34,189 bases of DNA from Candidatus Aegiribacteria sp. GTDB lineage: Bacteria > Fermentibacterota > Fermentibacteria > Fermentibacterales > JCC-6. A model generated the notes under the pieces. That model made no database searches, had not been told where the DNA came from, and worked only from the letters and a program-made list of their open reading frames with translations. The stretch spans positions 1-34,189 of the forward strand of contig JAIORS010000137.1 of assembly GCA_021108005.1 (NCBI GenBank). The letters are read 5' to 3'. Numbering within the stretch: the stretch's first letter is position 1; each line of letters opens with the position of its first letter. The translations under genes and the position numbers were made by a program. This document shows positions 33,387 to 34,189 of this stretch, one piece after another.

Positions 33387-33937
33387 CGCTCCTCACCTCC
33401 CTCGGTGAATTTCAGGTTATACAGATCTACAGCAGCAGTGGCCACTTCCCGGGCCGGTGGTGACTGAGCATTTATTGATTCCCAGCCATGGCATCGAACC
33501 AGAAGTACGACTTTTGCTCCTGCGTGTCCCGCAATTTCTGCTTCGTCTATTCCTTCTGACACAAGAGCCTCTGTACCGAGCAGTTCCAGTTCCGCAGGAG
33601 TGGCCAGCTTCCAGTCGGGAACTCTCCCCGCGACACCCAGATCCCAGTCACCCTCAGGTGTGATATACATTCCCATGAGCGAGGGAAATCTGGTCCCCAG
33701 GTCATCCCTGTTCGGACCCACAAGAGGACTGCTCCCGAAAAGTGAGATATGATCCGTGACTACAACGTACCTGTTCTCAGAAGATACGCCTTCCGTTCCA
33801 ATAAGGAACAGGTGTTCCCCATCCATGAGAACCGACCGAACCTTTTCATGGTTCGCGCTGGTGTCAGCGCTCCGCCTGAATACGTCAACGTTATCCGGCA
33901 GGTCACATTTCCAGCTTCCGGGAATTATCGCGAACAT
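33383..33937 (-). CDS. PNP-like protein lacking the N-terminal half
   Basis: This 184-residue product matches the second half of purine nucleoside phosphorylase. VVVTDHISLFGSSPLVGPN at 58-76 corresponds to the DHINL.G.NPL.GPN block, followed by a GxRFP segment, ATPAELELLGTEALVSEG (the ETPAE region) and AEIAGHAGAKVVLL (VIVARHAGLKV). The PNP N-terminal part with the GSGLG phosphate loop and the GRxH segment is absent. The ETPAE glutamate and the NKV asparagine of the active site appear replaced (LATPAE, VRCHG). It may be a non-catalytic relative or bind a ligand only. ATG 33937 has AGGT upstream. It is coupled to ileS by ATGA. Confidence 0.65.
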   Translation of the reverse strand: MFAIIPGSWKCDLPDNVDVFRRSADTSANHEKVRSVLMDGEHLFLIGTEGVSSENRYVVVTDHISLFGSSPLVGPNRDDLGTRFPSLMGMYITPEGDWDLGVAGRVPDWKLATPAELELLGTEALVSEGIDEAEIAGHAGAKVVLLVRCHGWESINAQSPPAREVATAAVDLYNLKFTEGGEER

Positions 33938-34189
33938 AGATTACCTGTTTTCTCGGCGCACAAATAGACAATAAAACATAGAACATAGAACAGCGATTAT
34001 GCTAATAACCGCAGATTAGAGCAAGTGTAAAAAGAGAACCCCCGACTTGCTTCGCATTGACGAACCACGACCAGACTTCATCAACTTTCCTATTGCTCGG
34101 CTTTCTCATCTGACAGGACAAAACCTAGAATTACCAGGTCATGTCAATTCAAAGCTTCGAGATGCAGATTGCGAATTTCAATGAATACT
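33938..34189. other. upstream region without a recognised gene
   Basis: These 252 bp hold no supported gene. A small tandem repeat of AACATAG (two full units and a partial third) lies at 33975-33991. A promoter candidate for the PNP-like/ileS operon is listed separately. A 35-codon open frame at 34109-34002 on the minus strand has no known match and no clear ribosome binding site. Confidence 0.4.
33996..34024 (-). promoter_or_regulatory. possible promoter of the PNP-like/ileS/lspA/arcC operon
   Basis: On the minus strand TTGCTC (34024-34019) and CATAAT (34001-33996) are 17 bp apart, 58 bp before the ATG at 33937. The -10 box matches five of six; the -35 box is weak. Confidence 0.4.

Noticed and set aside
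34002-34109. 35-codon minus-strand open frame near the right end
   Set aside because: No match, no ribosome binding site, and it contains the best promoter candidate for the PNP-like/ileS operon.

Overview
The window reads as a chromosomal segment of a Gram-negative bacterium. It has signal-peptide proteins, an outer-membrane barrel of the CBM9-like/DUF5916 type, LspA and a class I/II tRNA synthetase complement of bacterial form. RNase Y with YmdB, ZapA, a full SMC and the DUF5916 and DUF2259 families, at a GC content that looks mid-40s percent, suggest a lineage of the FCB or candidate-phylum type (for example Fermentibacterota-like). That placement is an inference with low confidence; no rRNA gene is present to settle it.

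Left part (1-11,750) is accessory and loosely packed, with genes on both strands. It opens with a metal-efflux locus: a permease with a fused C-terminal heavy-metal-associated domain and an ArsR/SmtB repressor, behind a consensus sigma-70 promoter overlapped by a perfect TTGAA-N6-TTCAA operator. Next is a three-gene minus-strand cassette: a secreted helical protein of unknown function, a radical SAM/SPASM protein and a GT-C membrane glycosyltransferase. A YghO-like GNAT protein points the other way. A 57-bp near-continuous palindrome (REP/IS200-like) sits between the GNAT gene and a convergent succinate-semialdehyde-type aldehyde dehydrogenase. A DUF2259 secreted protein, an MBL-fold hydrolase and the DUF5916 outer-membrane protein follow.

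Centre (11,747-24,979) is a dense minus-strand block read from right to left: rny, ymdB, ispA, dxs, nadK, recN, pgsA, smc, ftsY and an ABC ATPase. Genes touch or overlap by 1-20 nt, so translational coupling is likely. The block combines RNA decay, isoprenoid precursor synthesis, NADP supply, DNA repair and segregation, phospholipid synthesis and protein targeting.

Right part (24,980-34,189) continues on the minus strand with two likely units. One is a PNP-like half protein, ileS, lspA and arcC. The other is tRNA-Val(GAC), thrS, infC, rpmI, rplT, a coiled-coil protein and zapA. infC starts at an ATC codon. A 141-bp gap with possible RNA structure separates zapA from rny.

Most of the window is ordinary housekeeping. 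The best candidates for something not described before are the radical SAM/secreted protein/GT-C cassette, the PNP-like half protein coupled to ileS, the palindrome, and the ArsR gene without a canonical start. No CRISPR array, prophage or complete transposase gene is visible.
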